DNA of 64,000 bases from assembly GCA_902603705.1 (NCBI GenBank), contig CACKVQ010000001.1, positions 26,455 through 90,454 of the forward strand, read 5' to 3'. This DNA is from Puniceicoccaceae bacterium (lineage in GTDB: Bacteria > Verrucomicrobiota > Verrucomicrobiia > Opitutales > Coraliomargaritaceae). Numbering within the stretch: position 1 is the stretch's first letter; every line of letters begins with the position of its first letter. Under the pieces are notes generated by a model. That model was not told the origin of the DNA and made no database searches. It saw nothing but the letters and a program-made list of their open reading frames with translations. The position numbers and the translations under genes were made by a program. Of the stretch, positions 17,728-26,562 are shown in pieces.

Positions 17728-19692
17728 ATGAACTTGATCGAAACAATAGAATCCGCTGGAGCAGATGGCTTCCTCTTACAAAGCGCTGTCTCAAACTTGA
17801 AGATTTGGGCTAGCTCCGATTTTTTACCTGAATGGGTGGTAGCTAGTATTAACGAGCTTGTGCAAAAAGAGCAATGGGAAGAACTGAACGACCGATTCTA
17901 TCAAAATATGACCTTCGGCACAGGAGGGATTCGAGGCCGTACTATAGGAAAATTCTCTACTTCGGTTGAGCACGGTGCACTCACTGCCATGGGTACACCA
18001 GAGCATGCTGCGGTGGGCACGAACGTTTTAAATGACTTTAATCTAATCAAAGTAATCATTGGTCTATATCGCTATGCTAAGTTTCATTTAGAAACGTGCG
18101 AATCTATCGATCAGCCGCGCATTGTTATCGCGCACGATGTGCGCCACTTTTCTCGTCATTTCTGCGAGCTAGCAGCTTCGACATGGACAAAATTGGGCGG
18201 GCAAGCATTGATCTTTGATGGTCCTAGATCTACACCTCAACTGAGTTTTTCAGTACGCCAGTTTAAAGCGACCTGTGGTGCAGTCATCACGGCTAGCCAC
18301 AATCCTCCCCATGACAATGGTTTTAAGGCCTATTTCCAGGATGGTGCACAGGTAATTTCGCCGCATGCCGAGGGAATTGTCGATCTGGTCAACGATGTGG
18401 TGCTCGAAGAGCTCACAGAGTATCTTGATGCTGACATATCGGGGGTTATTATATTAGGAGAAGACGCAGATAAGGCCTATATAAGTATGTTAAGCGAGAT
18501 GGTAGTAGACTCCGATTTAATCAAAGAGCATTCTCCAAAAGTGGTCTTTTCACCAATTCATGGCTGCGGTGCGATCAGTATCGTACCTCTTTTAAAGAGA
18601 TTAGGTGTCGAAGTGATCGAAGTTCCTGAGCAAATGAAATTAGATGGTCGCTTTCCGACAGTTCAGTCGCCAAACCCCGAGAACGCCGAAGCTCTAAAAG
18701 TGGCAATCGCAAAGGCTAACGAAGTCGGAGCAGACGTCGTCATCGCTACTGATCCTGACGCTGACCGCATGGGTGTTGCTGTTCGTGACGGCCGTGGAGA
18801 TATGGTTCTACTAAGTGGTAACCAAACCGGGACTATTCTTTCGGAGTATCGAATTTCAACGCTCAAAGAAGCGGGAATTCTGCCCGAGGATGGCTCTGAA
18901 AATGCGGTTCTGATTAAGACTTTTGTCACGACACCGATGCAGGAAGCTGTCGCGACTTGGCATGGTTTGAGGACCATCAACACGCTGACAGGATTCAAAT
19001 GGATGGGTGCAAAGCTCGCAAGTTATGAGGAAAATATGAAAATTCAGTTATTCGAAAAGGAAGGTATGGCCATTGATTACGATGCCTGCGATGTCTGGAC
19101 GAAGGCTGAACTCATGCTCGATTACTCTAATTACTTTGTTTTTGGTAGTGAAGAGAGTTACGGATATTTGGCATCTGACAGAGTGCGCGATAAGGATGCA
19201 AATGCCGCTGTTGTAATGTTTTGTGAATTAGCTGCTTACCTGAAGTCTCAAGAGATGAGCTTTTCGGACTATCTCAATGCACTTTACCTGCAGCACGGTT
19301 ACTATGAAGAGAAGACGATTAACATCTACTATGAAGGAGCCGTTGGATCTCGAAGGATCAAAAACATTATAGACTCCTATCGTAACGATATCCCAAAATC
19401 TTTCGGTGGAATTGAAGTAAGGAGCCTTACTGATTTTGGTAAAGATGAAATATTCGATGCTGATGGTGAGCGTATACCGCCCCAAGAATTTTACTTTCTC
19501 GAGTTAAATAACGGCTACAGCTTCGCGCTTCGTGCTTCAGGTACCGAGCCAAAGATCAAGTTCTACGTCTTCGGGCACTCTGATCTGGATGATCTTGAAA
19601 AGCTTGACGATGTTAAGGCTGCCGCCTCCGAGGTTATGCAAAGTCTACTAACTGACATTGAAGCCGACGCCAGAAGAAGAGCGTGCTGCTAA
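17728..19692 (+). CDS. Phosphoglucomutase/phosphomannomutase family protein
   Basis: A 654-residue alpha-D-phosphohexomutase. The phosphoserine loop TASHNP has Ser190. The metal loop DPDADR is at 342-347, the sugar-binding GSEESYGY is near 477, and the phosphate-binding RASGTEPKIK is near 606-615. It is longer than the 450-residue bacterial PMM/PGM and closer to the long 'phospho-sugar mutase' (PgcA/PGM2-like) group. It follows the UDP-sugar pyrophosphorylase on the same strand, suggesting a two-step route from sugar-6-phosphate to UDP-sugar. Confidence 0.93.
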   Translation: MNLIETIESAGADGFLLQSAVSNLKIWASSDFLPEWVVASINELVQKEQWEELNDRFYQNMTFGTGGIRGRTIGKFSTSVEHGALTAMGTPEHAAVGTNVLNDFNLIKVIIGLYRYAKFHLETCESIDQPRIVIAHDVRHFSRHFCELAASTWTKLGGQALIFDGPRSTPQLSFSVRQFKATCGAVITASHNPPHDNGFKAYFQDGAQVISPHAEGIVDLVNDVVLEELTEYLDADISGVIILGEDADKAYISMLSEMVVDSDLIKEHSPKVVFSPIHGCGAISIVPLLKRLGVEVIEVPEQMKLDGRFPTVQSPNPENAEALKVAIAKANEVGADVVIATDPDADRMGVAVRDGRGDMVLLSGNQTGTILSEYRISTLKEAGILPEDGSENAVLIKTFVTTPMQEAVATWHGLRTINTLTGFKWMGAKLASYEENMKIQLFEKEGMAIDYDACDVWTKAELMLDYSNYFVFGSEESYGYLASDRVRDKDANAAVVMFCELAAYLKSQEMSFSDYLNALYLQHGYYEEKTINIYYEGAVGSRRIKNIIDSYRNDIPKSFGGIEVRSLTDFGKDEIFDADGERIPPQEFYFLELNNGYSFALRASGTEPKIKFYVFGHSDLDDLEKLDDVKAAASEVMQSLLTDIEADARRRACC

Positions 19693-19807
19693 TCAACTTT
19701 TTTTATAATTAATACATGTAAAGCTAGCATTAATGCAGCTTTCCCTCAATGGCTTTGGTTCTATAAATTATAGAATTTATCTGCAAATTTAAGTAAATAT
19801 TTAGGGA

Positions 19808-21067
19808 TTAATTTTTACGTTTCATTCGAGAATTTATTTCAATCTCATCAATAACGACGAGGCTAGAGGGAATTTTCCACAAGGATAGTTCTTTTCGGCA
19901 GTGCCGGCGCATTTCTCGCTTCCATGTGCTCAAGGACTTACATTCATTACTTACAATTTCACAGGCTATATCACTACCAGTTATGGGATTTTCTCTGCTG
20001 TAAACACGTACGCTTTCGACCCCTTCGAGTTCAATCAATACGGATTCTATCTCACGTGGATTTACTTTTTGACCACCTACGTTGATGATTGCGCTAGTGC
20101 GTCCTGTAATACGTAAGTTTCCTTGTTTATCGTCTTCGACTAGGTCTCCGGTGGCATACCAACCATCCGCGTCTAGTTTGCCTTGTTCAGGATTGAGGTA
20201 GCCTATTATTCGTGAGGGTGTTTTGAGCCAAAGCTCATTGTCGATAATTTTCCATTCAGTCTCTGGATCATTGATTCTAAAATATAAGCTCTCATCCTTG
20301 GTACTTTTGATGCGAATGGCTCCTGTTTCACTTGTGCCAAATTTCTGTTGTAGCCTCGCTTTAGGAAAAGTTTTCGCTAACTTTTTTAGTAGTTTCTGTG
20401 GCATTGGTTCGGCGCCATAGGCTAGAATTTGGACGGAGCTTAGGTCGTGCTTCTCTGGAATTTTGGACAGCAGCAGGAGATTAAAGAAGGTAGGTGATGC
20501 CGGTAGTACGTTAACTTTTTTTGACTCAATCGCTTGACCTACTGCTTCTGGGGTTCTGCGGTCGGGAATAACAAGTGTAGATCCAGCAAATAGGCAGCGA
20601 AAAGCAGTGTCTAGGCCGCCGATATGGTCGATTAAAAGAAGCTGTAGGCATCGGTCATTTCGTAGGCTAGTATTTTTATAACGATCTATCAGTACTTCGA
20701 AATTATGCAGCATACCCTTTGGTCTGTTACTGGTACCGCTACTGAAGAGGATAAGCCCACTGCCCTCGAGTTTTTCGTAAATGCAAGATTTAGTAGCGAC
20801 TTCTCGCATCCTTCGGCACTCATTAGCGGGGAGATCGCTTGGTAGGGGTAGGGCAATGTGTCGACTTTCGACAATAGCAAGTAGGGTCGCAAGTCCTTCT
20901 AGTGTCATGTTACAGTCTACTTCAACAATTTGTTTTTCGCCACTGGGAAGATTAACTGTGGCTTGATTGATTAACTCAAGAAAGTCTGAATATGAGTAGG
21001 CCCGTCCTTCTTCGTGAGCTGCGACTCGCTCAGAGAAGGCCTCGAGCTTTTTGCGGACCCACGACAT
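19808..21067 (-). CDS. AMP-forming acyl/aryl ligase (ANL superfamily)
   Basis: Adenylate-forming enzyme of about 419 residues from ATG 21067; a TTG at 21085 would overlap the preceding gene. Motifs: phosphate loop LILFSSGTSNRPKG, FGTSETGAI, YATGDLVE, and the A8/A10-like C-terminal domain RITGRTSAIINVGGQKVNPREIE. It is short for the superfamily and resembles MenE or the acyl-ACP ligases. Because the same operon encodes an acyl carrier protein and a reductase, loading of an acyl or hydroxyacyl group on that ACP is more likely than menaquinone synthesis. The substrate is unknown. Confidence 0.78.
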   Translation of the reverse strand: MSWVRKKLEAFSERVAAHEEGRAYSYSDFLELINQATVNLPSGEKQIVEVDCNMTLEGLATLLAIVESRHIALPLPSDLPANECRRMREVATKSCIYEKLEGSGLILFSSGTSNRPKGMLHNFEVLIDRYKNTSLRNDRCLQLLLIDHIGGLDTAFRCLFAGSTLVIPDRRTPEAVGQAIESKKVNVLPASPTFFNLLLLSKIPEKHDLSSVQILAYGAEPMPQKLLKKLAKTFPKARLQQKFGTSETGAIRIKSTKDESLYFRINDPETEWKIIDNELWLKTPSRIIGYLNPEQGKLDADGWYATGDLVEDDKQGNLRITGRTSAIINVGGQKVNPREIESVLIELEGVESVRVYSRENPITGSDIACEIVSNECKSLSTWKREMRRHCRKELSLWKIPSSLVVIDEIEINSRMKRKN

Positions 21068-21068
21068 T

Positions 21069-21764
21069 TTATGATACTCCGCCAAGATAAAGTACTTGGC
21101 CAGTGATAAAATCGCTTTTCTCGCTAAGATAGAAATCTATCGCATTAATGACGTCTGTGACTTTGCCCATACGCTGAATACTTTGACGAGAGAGTAAGGC
21201 TTTCATTTTATCTTCGGGCACTCCGCGTATTAGGTCGGTATCGATCGGAGTGGGACCAACTGCATTAACCGTAATCTTGAGCGCTGCCAATTCACGAGAG
21301 AGTATACGGGTAAGGCTTTCGACTGCAGCCTTACTAGCAGCATATATCGCTTCACCTTCGAGGTTAAGTGGATGTGCGATAGTTGTGAAATTGACGATTC
21401 GAGCATTATCAGTGCTCCGCATTAGTTTTGCCATTTCTCTACAGAAAATAAAGGTCCCAACTACGTTCGTCTGCAGAATTTGATTGACGGTTTTAGCAGG
21501 AGTGAGCAACGCGTGGTTCATTGAGGCGATACCCGCATTATTAAGCAAGGCGTTGACACGACCGAAGTCCGTTTTTATCTTATGTGCCATAGCAATAACA
21601 GCATCTTCGTCGCTGACATCTAAAGAGAAGTGAAAGTAGTGCGAATGTTCAATACTGGCATCGTCGCGTGAGCAACCAGCCACGCGCCAGCCATCTTTAA
21701 GGTAGTGCTCGGCAAGTGCTTTGCCAATACCTTTTCGACTACCTGTAATTACTATGGTTTTCAT
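21069..21764 (-). CDS. Short-chain dehydrogenase/reductase (FabG-like)
   Basis: A 231-residue classical SDR. The cofactor loop TGSRKGIGKA is at 7-16, NNAG near 91-94, and the catalytic YAASK near 148-152; the C-terminal FITGQVLYLGGVS is typical of FabG-like enzymes. Its start overlaps the stop of the ACP gene by four bases (ATGA-type), so the two are translationally coupled. In this setting it may reduce an ACP-bound 3-oxoacyl group or a sugar keto group. Confidence 0.88.
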   Translation of the reverse strand: MKTIVITGSRKGIGKALAEHYLKDGWRVAGCSRDDASIEHSHYFHFSLDVSDEDAVIAMAHKIKTDFGRVNALLNNAGIASMNHALLTPAKTVNQILQTNVVGTFIFCREMAKLMRSTDNARIVNFTTIAHPLNLEGEAIYAASKAAVESLTRILSRELAALKITVNAVGPTPIDTDLIRGVPEDKMKALLSRQSIQRMGKVTDVINAIDFYLSEKSDFITGQVLYLGGVS

Positions 21765-22057
21765 GAGGGCATTCTTTCTAATACTGCATCGGCTAGGCTT
21801 GTGACGCTTCGATAAGGAGAGTGATGCGCGCTCATCGCTTTTTCATCTGCAAGGGAAATAGATACAGAAAATTTTTCTGATATGGCATCTTCAATATCGG
21901 CGATCAGGTTCACTAGAGCCATACTATCTAGGGGACCATCGATGCCGTAAAGTAGAGTCGTAGCATCTGGGTTTATTAGTGAATCTATTTGAAAGTCTTC
22001 AGCTAATAATTTAACTAAATCAATAATAAGTGCTTCTATTACTTTTTTTTCAGACAT
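21761..22057 (-). CDS. Acyl carrier protein
   Basis: A 98-residue protein with an ACP helix bundle. Ser45 in the motif GPLDSMALV is the expected phosphopantetheine attachment site. A conserved acidic helix II follows (LIADIEDAI). It is divergent from the housekeeping fatty-acid AcpP (extra N-terminal residues, an HHSP loop), which points to a dedicated carrier. It lies between a sugar-phosphate transferase and the reductase/ligase pair, like the specialised ACPs of Dlt-type or glycan acylation systems. Confidence 0.85.
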   Translation of the reverse strand: MSEKKVIEALIIDLVKLLAEDFQIDSLINPDATTLLYGIDGPLDSMALVNLIADIEDAISEKFSVSISLADEKAMSAHHSPYRSVTSLADAVLERMPS

Positions 22058-22087
22058 GGATGTATGGGTGAGGAGGGGGTGGGTGTT

Positions 22088-22663
22088 TTATTCTTCTTTT
22101 CCTAAGAACTCGCTGCGTGTAGTATGTCCTTGCTGGTTAATATTTTTTCGACCTAAGACTGTAAATATGGTTAAACCAATAATTTTCAGATCGAGCAAGA
22201 AGGAACGGTTGTCGATATACCATAAGTCTAACTCAAACTGTTGCTTCCAGCTTAAACCGTTTCTGCCATTGACCTGCGCCCAACCCGTAATGCCTGGGCG
22301 TATTGTATGACGGCGTGCTTGCTCTGTATTGTAGCGTTTAAGGTATACCGTTGGTAAGGGTCGTGGACCGACTAAGCTCATTTCACCTTTGAGCACATTC
22401 CAAAGCTCGGGTAGCTCATCTAGACTAGAGGTGCGCAGAAATTTGCCCCAACTAGTTAGTCGCTCGTCATCGCTACCTTGCCCTTGAAGCATTGTACGAT
22501 ATTTAAAAATTAGAAAAGAACGTCCATTTTTACCTACTCTAGCTTGCGAAAAAAATAGGGGCATCCCAAAATTTAACAATTGGATGATTGTTAAAATAAA
22601 AAGCAGAGGTATTAGCGTCAATAAGAGACTCACTGATGCGATAATATCAAAAACTCTCTTCAT
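22088..22663 (-). CDS. Undecaprenyl-phosphate sugar phosphotransferase (PglC/WcaJ-type)
   Basis: A 191-residue monotopic phosphoglycosyl transferase. An N-terminal KRVFDIIAS motif and one hydrophobic re-entrant helix (~8-33) precede the family core [24 protein letters not shown] and [17 protein letters not shown]. Such enzymes transfer a sugar-1-phosphate from a UDP-sugar to undecaprenyl phosphate, starting glycan synthesis at the inner membrane. Length fits the minimal PglC type. It opens the four-gene minus-strand module; the ACP gene starts 30 bases beyond its stop. Confidence 0.9.
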   Translation of the reverse strand: MKRVFDIIASVSLLLTLIPLLFILTIIQLLNFGMPLFFSQARVGKNGRSFLIFKYRTMLQGQGSDDERLTSWGKFLRTSSLDELPELWNVLKGEMSLVGPRPLPTVYLKRYNTEQARRHTIRPGITGWAQVNGRNGLSWKQQFELDLWYIDNRSFLLDLKIIGLTIFTVLGRKNINQQGHTTRSEFLGKEE

Positions 22664-22790
22664 AGAAGTAAAAAACTTGGCATAATAGTGTTTTCATAAA
22701 CGTTAAATAAATAGTCAAACCAGCTTTGACAGCTTTCACGTAATTAATATGTGTAGTATTTTAAAATAACTATTACTAATTCTCTAAAAA

Positions 22791-23963
22791 ATGATTCTAG
22801 ACGCTAACTTACGCAAATTTTCTTCATTCAATCTTACTCGTCTGCTTACCACTTGCTTTGGCCAAGGAAATGGTGAAAAAGTCTGTATTTTAATAGATTT
22901 GCCGGATCCTTCTGACATCGAAGATTTTAAATTCCTCGAAGATGAAACGCTTTCTATTCAGAATTACGGGCATGAAGTTTTTTACAAAGGCTTTAAGGCC
23001 GGTGCTTTAGAGGATATGAATTGGAAAAATGGAGACATCTACGCTTATAAAGAAACAGGAGGCAGTAACCTCGACATGGACGACGTCTGCTACGATCCCA
23101 AAGGTAACCATCTGAGCCTAGATAATGATATTTATTCGAAATATGATATCATTCTTACTGTGTCTACCTTTTCTGCGACAGCACCTCTTACTGCTAAGTG
23201 TAAAGAATTCGGCTTTCGAGGAGCTACGCTTCACGGTTTGAATCAAATTATCCTCGATACTGGGCTATCGGTGGATTACGAGCTTGTTAGCGATGAGGCA
23301 GAAAAGCTACGCTTAGGGCTCACTCAGGCAGATCGCTTTGAAATTGATTTTGAGGTAGAGAGCAAGGTCTACACCCTAGCGCTCCACACTAACGGCCAGA
23401 ATGCTCAGAAAAGCCATGGCCTATGTCCTCCGGGCAAGCCGGATATAGCTAATTTGCCCGCTGGGGAAGTTTATTTTGTGCCTGAAAGTGCCGATGGAGT
23501 TTTTCCCTTTAAATACGATGAAAGTACAATCGGGTTACTCCACGTTAAAGATGGCATGATTTACAAGTCACAGTTTGTATATGGTGACTATGCTGAGATT
23601 GAAGATCACAATCGACGCCTTAAAGATGATCCAATGATTGGCGCGATTGGAGAGCTAGGCTTCGGCACTCAAGTCCTGCCTTTCTCGGGCCGTGATATAC
23701 AGGATGAGAAGATTCTAGGTACTATCCACGTGGCTACTGGTCGCGACGACCATTTGGGCGGTAAAATAACTCCCGATTTGTTTAAAGAACATGCCAATGC
23801 TTCACACGACGATGTTCTATATGCCCCACACAAGACTCCAGAAATACGTCTTCAACAGGCTCGAATGTATCGTGGCGAACAGGTAGAGGTTTTGATCGAG
23901 CACTACAAACCTTCAAAGTACATAGTCGGTCTTTTAGAAGCAGAGTCACTAGTTGAAGCTTAA
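22791..23963 (+). CDS. M29 aminopeptidase-like / NicX-like protein
   Basis: A 390-residue protein with features of the M29 (aminopeptidase T) fold. In its second half are a 'LPAGEVYFVPESADG' segment, the Glu-containing IGELGFGT, and IHVATGRDDHLGG, matching the Glu/His metal-binding blocks of M29-like enzymes and of the related dioxygenase NicX. The N-terminal 150 residues are less conserved. I cannot say whether it is a peptidase. The ovothiol-type methyltransferase follows 83 bases downstream. Confidence 0.6.
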   Translation: MILDANLRKFSSFNLTRLLTTCFGQGNGEKVCILIDLPDPSDIEDFKFLEDETLSIQNYGHEVFYKGFKAGALEDMNWKNGDIYAYKETGGSNLDMDDVCYDPKGNHLSLDNDIYSKYDIILTVSTFSATAPLTAKCKEFGFRGATLHGLNQIILDTGLSVDYELVSDEAEKLRLGLTQADRFEIDFEVESKVYTLALHTNGQNAQKSHGLCPPGKPDIANLPAGEVYFVPESADGVFPFKYDESTIGLLHVKDGMIYKSQFVYGDYAEIEDHNRRLKDDPMIGAIGELGFGTQVLPFSGRDIQDEKILGTIHVATGRDDHLGGKITPDLFKEHANASHDDVLYAPHKTPEIRLQQARMYRGEQVEVLIEHYKPSKYIVGLLEAESLVEA

Positions 23964-24046
23964 ACTTTTTGTGTTCGCCCGTCTGTGCATGCAACCTGTC
24001 GCTTGACTGCTAGGTCCCGTTGTTTTCAAGATTATACCAATTAGTA

Positions 24047-24793
24047 ATGTCTGAAAATACTTACGAAACCAATGAGCTGCTACATCAATACTTAGTTTTT
24101 CACTATGGAACTGCTGAGGATCAGTTCCCGTACACATTTGGCGGTTCAGATGCACTTGATTTTCCAAAACGTTGTGCTTTAGAAGGTCCCGCTCAAGAGG
24201 CTGGTTTGAGGCAAGGCCGGGCACTTGATCTGGGTTGCGCTGTAGGACGCTCCACCTTTGAATTGGCTCGGCATTACCAAGATGTAATAGGCATCGATTA
24301 TTCCCATAATTTCATTAATGCTGCCAATTCTCTACAGCGTGATGGTTTTTGTATGGCCTCACGTCAAGATGAGGGTTCAGTTACAACAAATCTAGAAATA
24401 CAAGTTGATACTTCTATCGATCGTGCCCGTGTTTCATTTGAGCAGGGAGATGCGCTATCAATACGAGATGATATCGGACAGTTCGACTTGGTGTTAGCTT
24501 GTAACTTGATTTGCCGCCTCAGAGAACCACTACGCTTGATTCGCCGCCTTGCTGATTTGCTTAAGCCTGGTGGGTGTCTATTTCTGACAACACCTTTTAC
24601 TTGGATGGAGTCGTACACGCCCAAAGCTAATTGGCTTGGTAACGGATCAGAGGATTCCTTTGACGGACTACGTAGGGGCCTCGAACCTGCCTTCACTTTA
24701 GACGCAGATTGGGATATGCCTTTTATTATCCGTGAGCATAAGCGTAAATTCCAGTACAGTATAGCCAAAGCGAGTCGTTGGCGTAGAATTTAG
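24047..24793 (+). CDS. Putative 4-mercaptohistidine N1-methyltransferase (OvoA C-terminal type)
   Basis: A 248-residue SAM methyltransferase; ATG 24047 is preferred over a TTG at 24020. It matches the C-terminal domain of OvoA, which makes ovothiol: YETNELLHQYLVFHYG at the start, the SAM loop ALDLGCAVGRSTFELAR at ~59-75, VIGIDYSHNFI, a CNLICRL segment, LTTPFTWMESYTP, and the terminal IREHKRKFQYSIAKAS. In OvoA this domain is fused to a sulfoxide synthase; here it stands alone and the synthase is not in the window. Assignment rests on these recognised motifs. Confidence 0.83.
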   Translation: MSENTYETNELLHQYLVFHYGTAEDQFPYTFGGSDALDFPKRCALEGPAQEAGLRQGRALDLGCAVGRSTFELARHYQDVIGIDYSHNFINAANSLQRDGFCMASRQDEGSVTTNLEIQVDTSIDRARVSFEQGDALSIRDDIGQFDLVLACNLICRLREPLRLIRRLADLLKPGGCLFLTTPFTWMESYTPKANWLGNGSEDSFDGLRRGLEPAFTLDADWDMPFIIREHKRKFQYSIAKASRWRRI

Positions 24794-24842
24794 ATCGAAA
24801 ATTGCCGCTTGCTCTAAGAAGGAAGATTGTACATCCTACAAA

Positions 24843-25237
24843 TGTCAATTTCGGAGTGTGGGCGTTCGCTTGGTCTTAAGATTGAGAGGAAAGTCCGGAC
24901 ACCGTAGGGCAGGATTCCCTGTGAAAATGGGGGCGCGTCTAGGAAACTAGACGTGACGGATAGTGTCACAGAAAATATACCGCCCCAGGCACTTTCTGGG
25001 GTAAGGATGAAATGGGGAGGTAAGAGCTCACCGCTTCAGAGGTAACAATGAAGGCAAGAAAAACCCAATCCGGTGCAAGTCAAAATAGGTAATCAGACGG
25101 CCCGTTCCATGATTCCGGGTATGTCGCATCTCACTTCGGTGGGAATGCCACTTCGGTGGCATAGATTAATGAACGCACATCCAAACGTTTCGGCGTTTGG
25201 TGGACAAAATCCGGCTTACAGCACTCCGAAATTGACA
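24843..25237 (+). ncRNA. rnpB: RNase P RNA (bacterial type A)
   Basis: Catalytic RNA of RNase P. The conserved P4-side sequence GAGGAAAGTCCGGAC is at about 24886-24900, the J-region ACAGAAAATATACCGCC at 24967-24983, AGGTAAGAGCTCACCG at 25019-25034, and the 3' strand AATCCGGCTTACAG near 25208-25221. A perfect 16-bp outer helix pairs 24843-24858 with 25222-25237 and fixes the ends. Two GC-rich hairpins with TTCG loops lie around 25131-25162. It fills the gap between the methyltransferase and rpsT. Confidence 0.96.
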
Positions 25238-25297
25238 CTTTGTATCTTGACAGGATAACTAAGTGCTCGCAATTTCAACACCCTTATTTTTACAGAT

Positions 25298-25555
25298 ATG
25301 GCTAATATAAAATCAGCAGTTAAGAATATCCGCAAGACACAGACTCGTGCCATGCGAAACAAACAAATAAAGAGTCGTTTAAAAACTTTTTCTAAAAAGG
25401 TTGATGCGGCTAACGCTGCTGGCGACAAAGATGTCCTCGCCTCGGCTTCCCGAGACTTTATATCAGCACTCGATAAAGCAGCTAAGAAGGGTATTGTTCA
25501 TTCCAACAAAGTGGCCCGCCTAAAAACTCGATGCGCACAATTGTTAGCTGAGTAG
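25298..25555 (+). CDS. rpsT: 30S ribosomal protein S20
   Basis: An 85-residue basic primary 16S rRNA-binding protein. MANIKSAVKNIRKTQTRAMRNK is the family N-terminus, and the helical remainder, with ALDKAAKKGIVHSNKVARLKTR, is typical. It begins 60 bases after the RNase P RNA. There is no Shine-Dalgarno sequence; the leader is TTATTTTTACAGAT. An imperfect stem (25577-25584 with 25601-25608, then four T) may be a weak terminator. Confidence 0.96.
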   Translation: MANIKSAVKNIRKTQTRAMRNKQIKSRLKTFSKKVDAANAAGDKDVLASASRDFISALDKAAKKGIVHSNKVARLKTRCAQLLAE

Positions 25556-25646
25556 CTTTTATTTCTACCCCATTGGTACTCTCGCTTAAGCTTGTCGTAT
25601 CGAGGGTATTTTGTATCCATAAGTGGTGCATCAAAAATCAAAAAAA

Positions 25647-26432
25647 ATGGCTGTCGGTTTTCCGCCTCCTATACTTGGAAAAAAGCCTCTGCGCCTTTCG
25701 GTACTAGCGGAGACAAACGACTGGCTGGCGCTAGATAAGCCGATTGGATTTGGTACGCGTGCACATCCATGGGACAATGAACCCAATATAGATGAGGCGC
25801 TCAATATTCAGCTTGAAGCCGGCAAGCCGGAATTAGTTCGTAGAGGAGCGACAGTTTTCGGTTCGATGTATTATCTCGATCCATCAGTATCTGGTGTTGC
25901 GGTTTTTGCCAAAAGTCGTGATGCGCTAGCGAAATTACGTAATTGTTTTGGCTCTGGAGAAAGTTCTTTTCGATTTAAATTTATTTCAGCTTCCCAGCCT
26001 GTTGATCAAGAACCCTATTTAGAATGTGCTGCGCCACTGTTGCCGCATAATGTTAAGCCCAAAATGATACCTTCCACTGCAAAGGGTAAAAAAGCTCTTA
26101 CCAAATTTCAGCGTATTGCTGAATCACCCAAAGGCTGGGTTCTCTGGGAAGCACAAGCGACCTTCTTTAGACACCATCAAATACGAGCACACGCATCTGT
26201 ATTGGGCATTCCTATATTGGGAGACGCCCTATATAACGGCCCAGAAGCCCCAACCCAGCGAGAACTTTACCCTAATAAGCAGAGGTATGGGCTGAATTTG
26301 CCGGCTTATCAAGGCCTTGCACTCCACCTAAATGATGTAGAGCTCAACTCTGACTGTGCTGAGGTCACGATTATGTCTGAACCACATAAACATCTTCGGC
26401 TATTACTGCGTCGTATGGAGCTTGCAGGCTAA
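25647..26432 (+). CDS. RluA-family pseudouridine synthase, divergent
   Basis: About 261 residues from ATG 25647; a GTG at 25623 is an alternative. The RluA fold is recognisable: NDWLALDKPIG, the catalytic-Asp motif, and HHQIRAHASVLGIPILGDALYNG. Motif II reads YYLDPSVSG where the family has HRLDxxTSG, so Asp is kept but the His-Arg before it is lost. The usual K-x-Y-x-A strand reads FRFKFIS. No S4 domain. It may have altered specificity or reduced activity. RNA target unknown. Confidence 0.8.
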   Translation: MAVGFPPPILGKKPLRLSVLAETNDWLALDKPIGFGTRAHPWDNEPNIDEALNIQLEAGKPELVRRGATVFGSMYYLDPSVSGVAVFAKSRDALAKLRNCFGSGESSFRFKFISASQPVDQEPYLECAAPLLPHNVKPKMIPSTAKGKKALTKFQRIAESPKGWVLWEAQATFFRHHQIRAHASVLGIPILGDALYNGPEAPTQRELYPNKQRYGLNLPAYQGLALHLNDVELNSDCAEVTIMSEPHKHLRLLLRRMELAG

Positions 26433-26562
26433 TGCTTTTATGTTTTTAAATTTAATACTATTAATTGAAGTGATAACTTGGCTATATGCCCCTATTGATT
26501 AGTTACTTGCTATTTAGGGGTGACTCCCTTTCTTTCTGCGGACTTCTAACAATAAAAATGCT

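Noticed and set aside
19726..19757. Bidirectional terminator between the phosphohexomutase and ligase genes
   Set aside because: The AAAGCT/AGCTTT arms give only 6 bp plus a short inner palindrome, and no T-run follows.
25577..25612. Terminator after rpsT
   Set aside because: The stem has a mismatch, a 16-base loop and only four T; it is mentioned under rpsT but not strong enough for its own feature.
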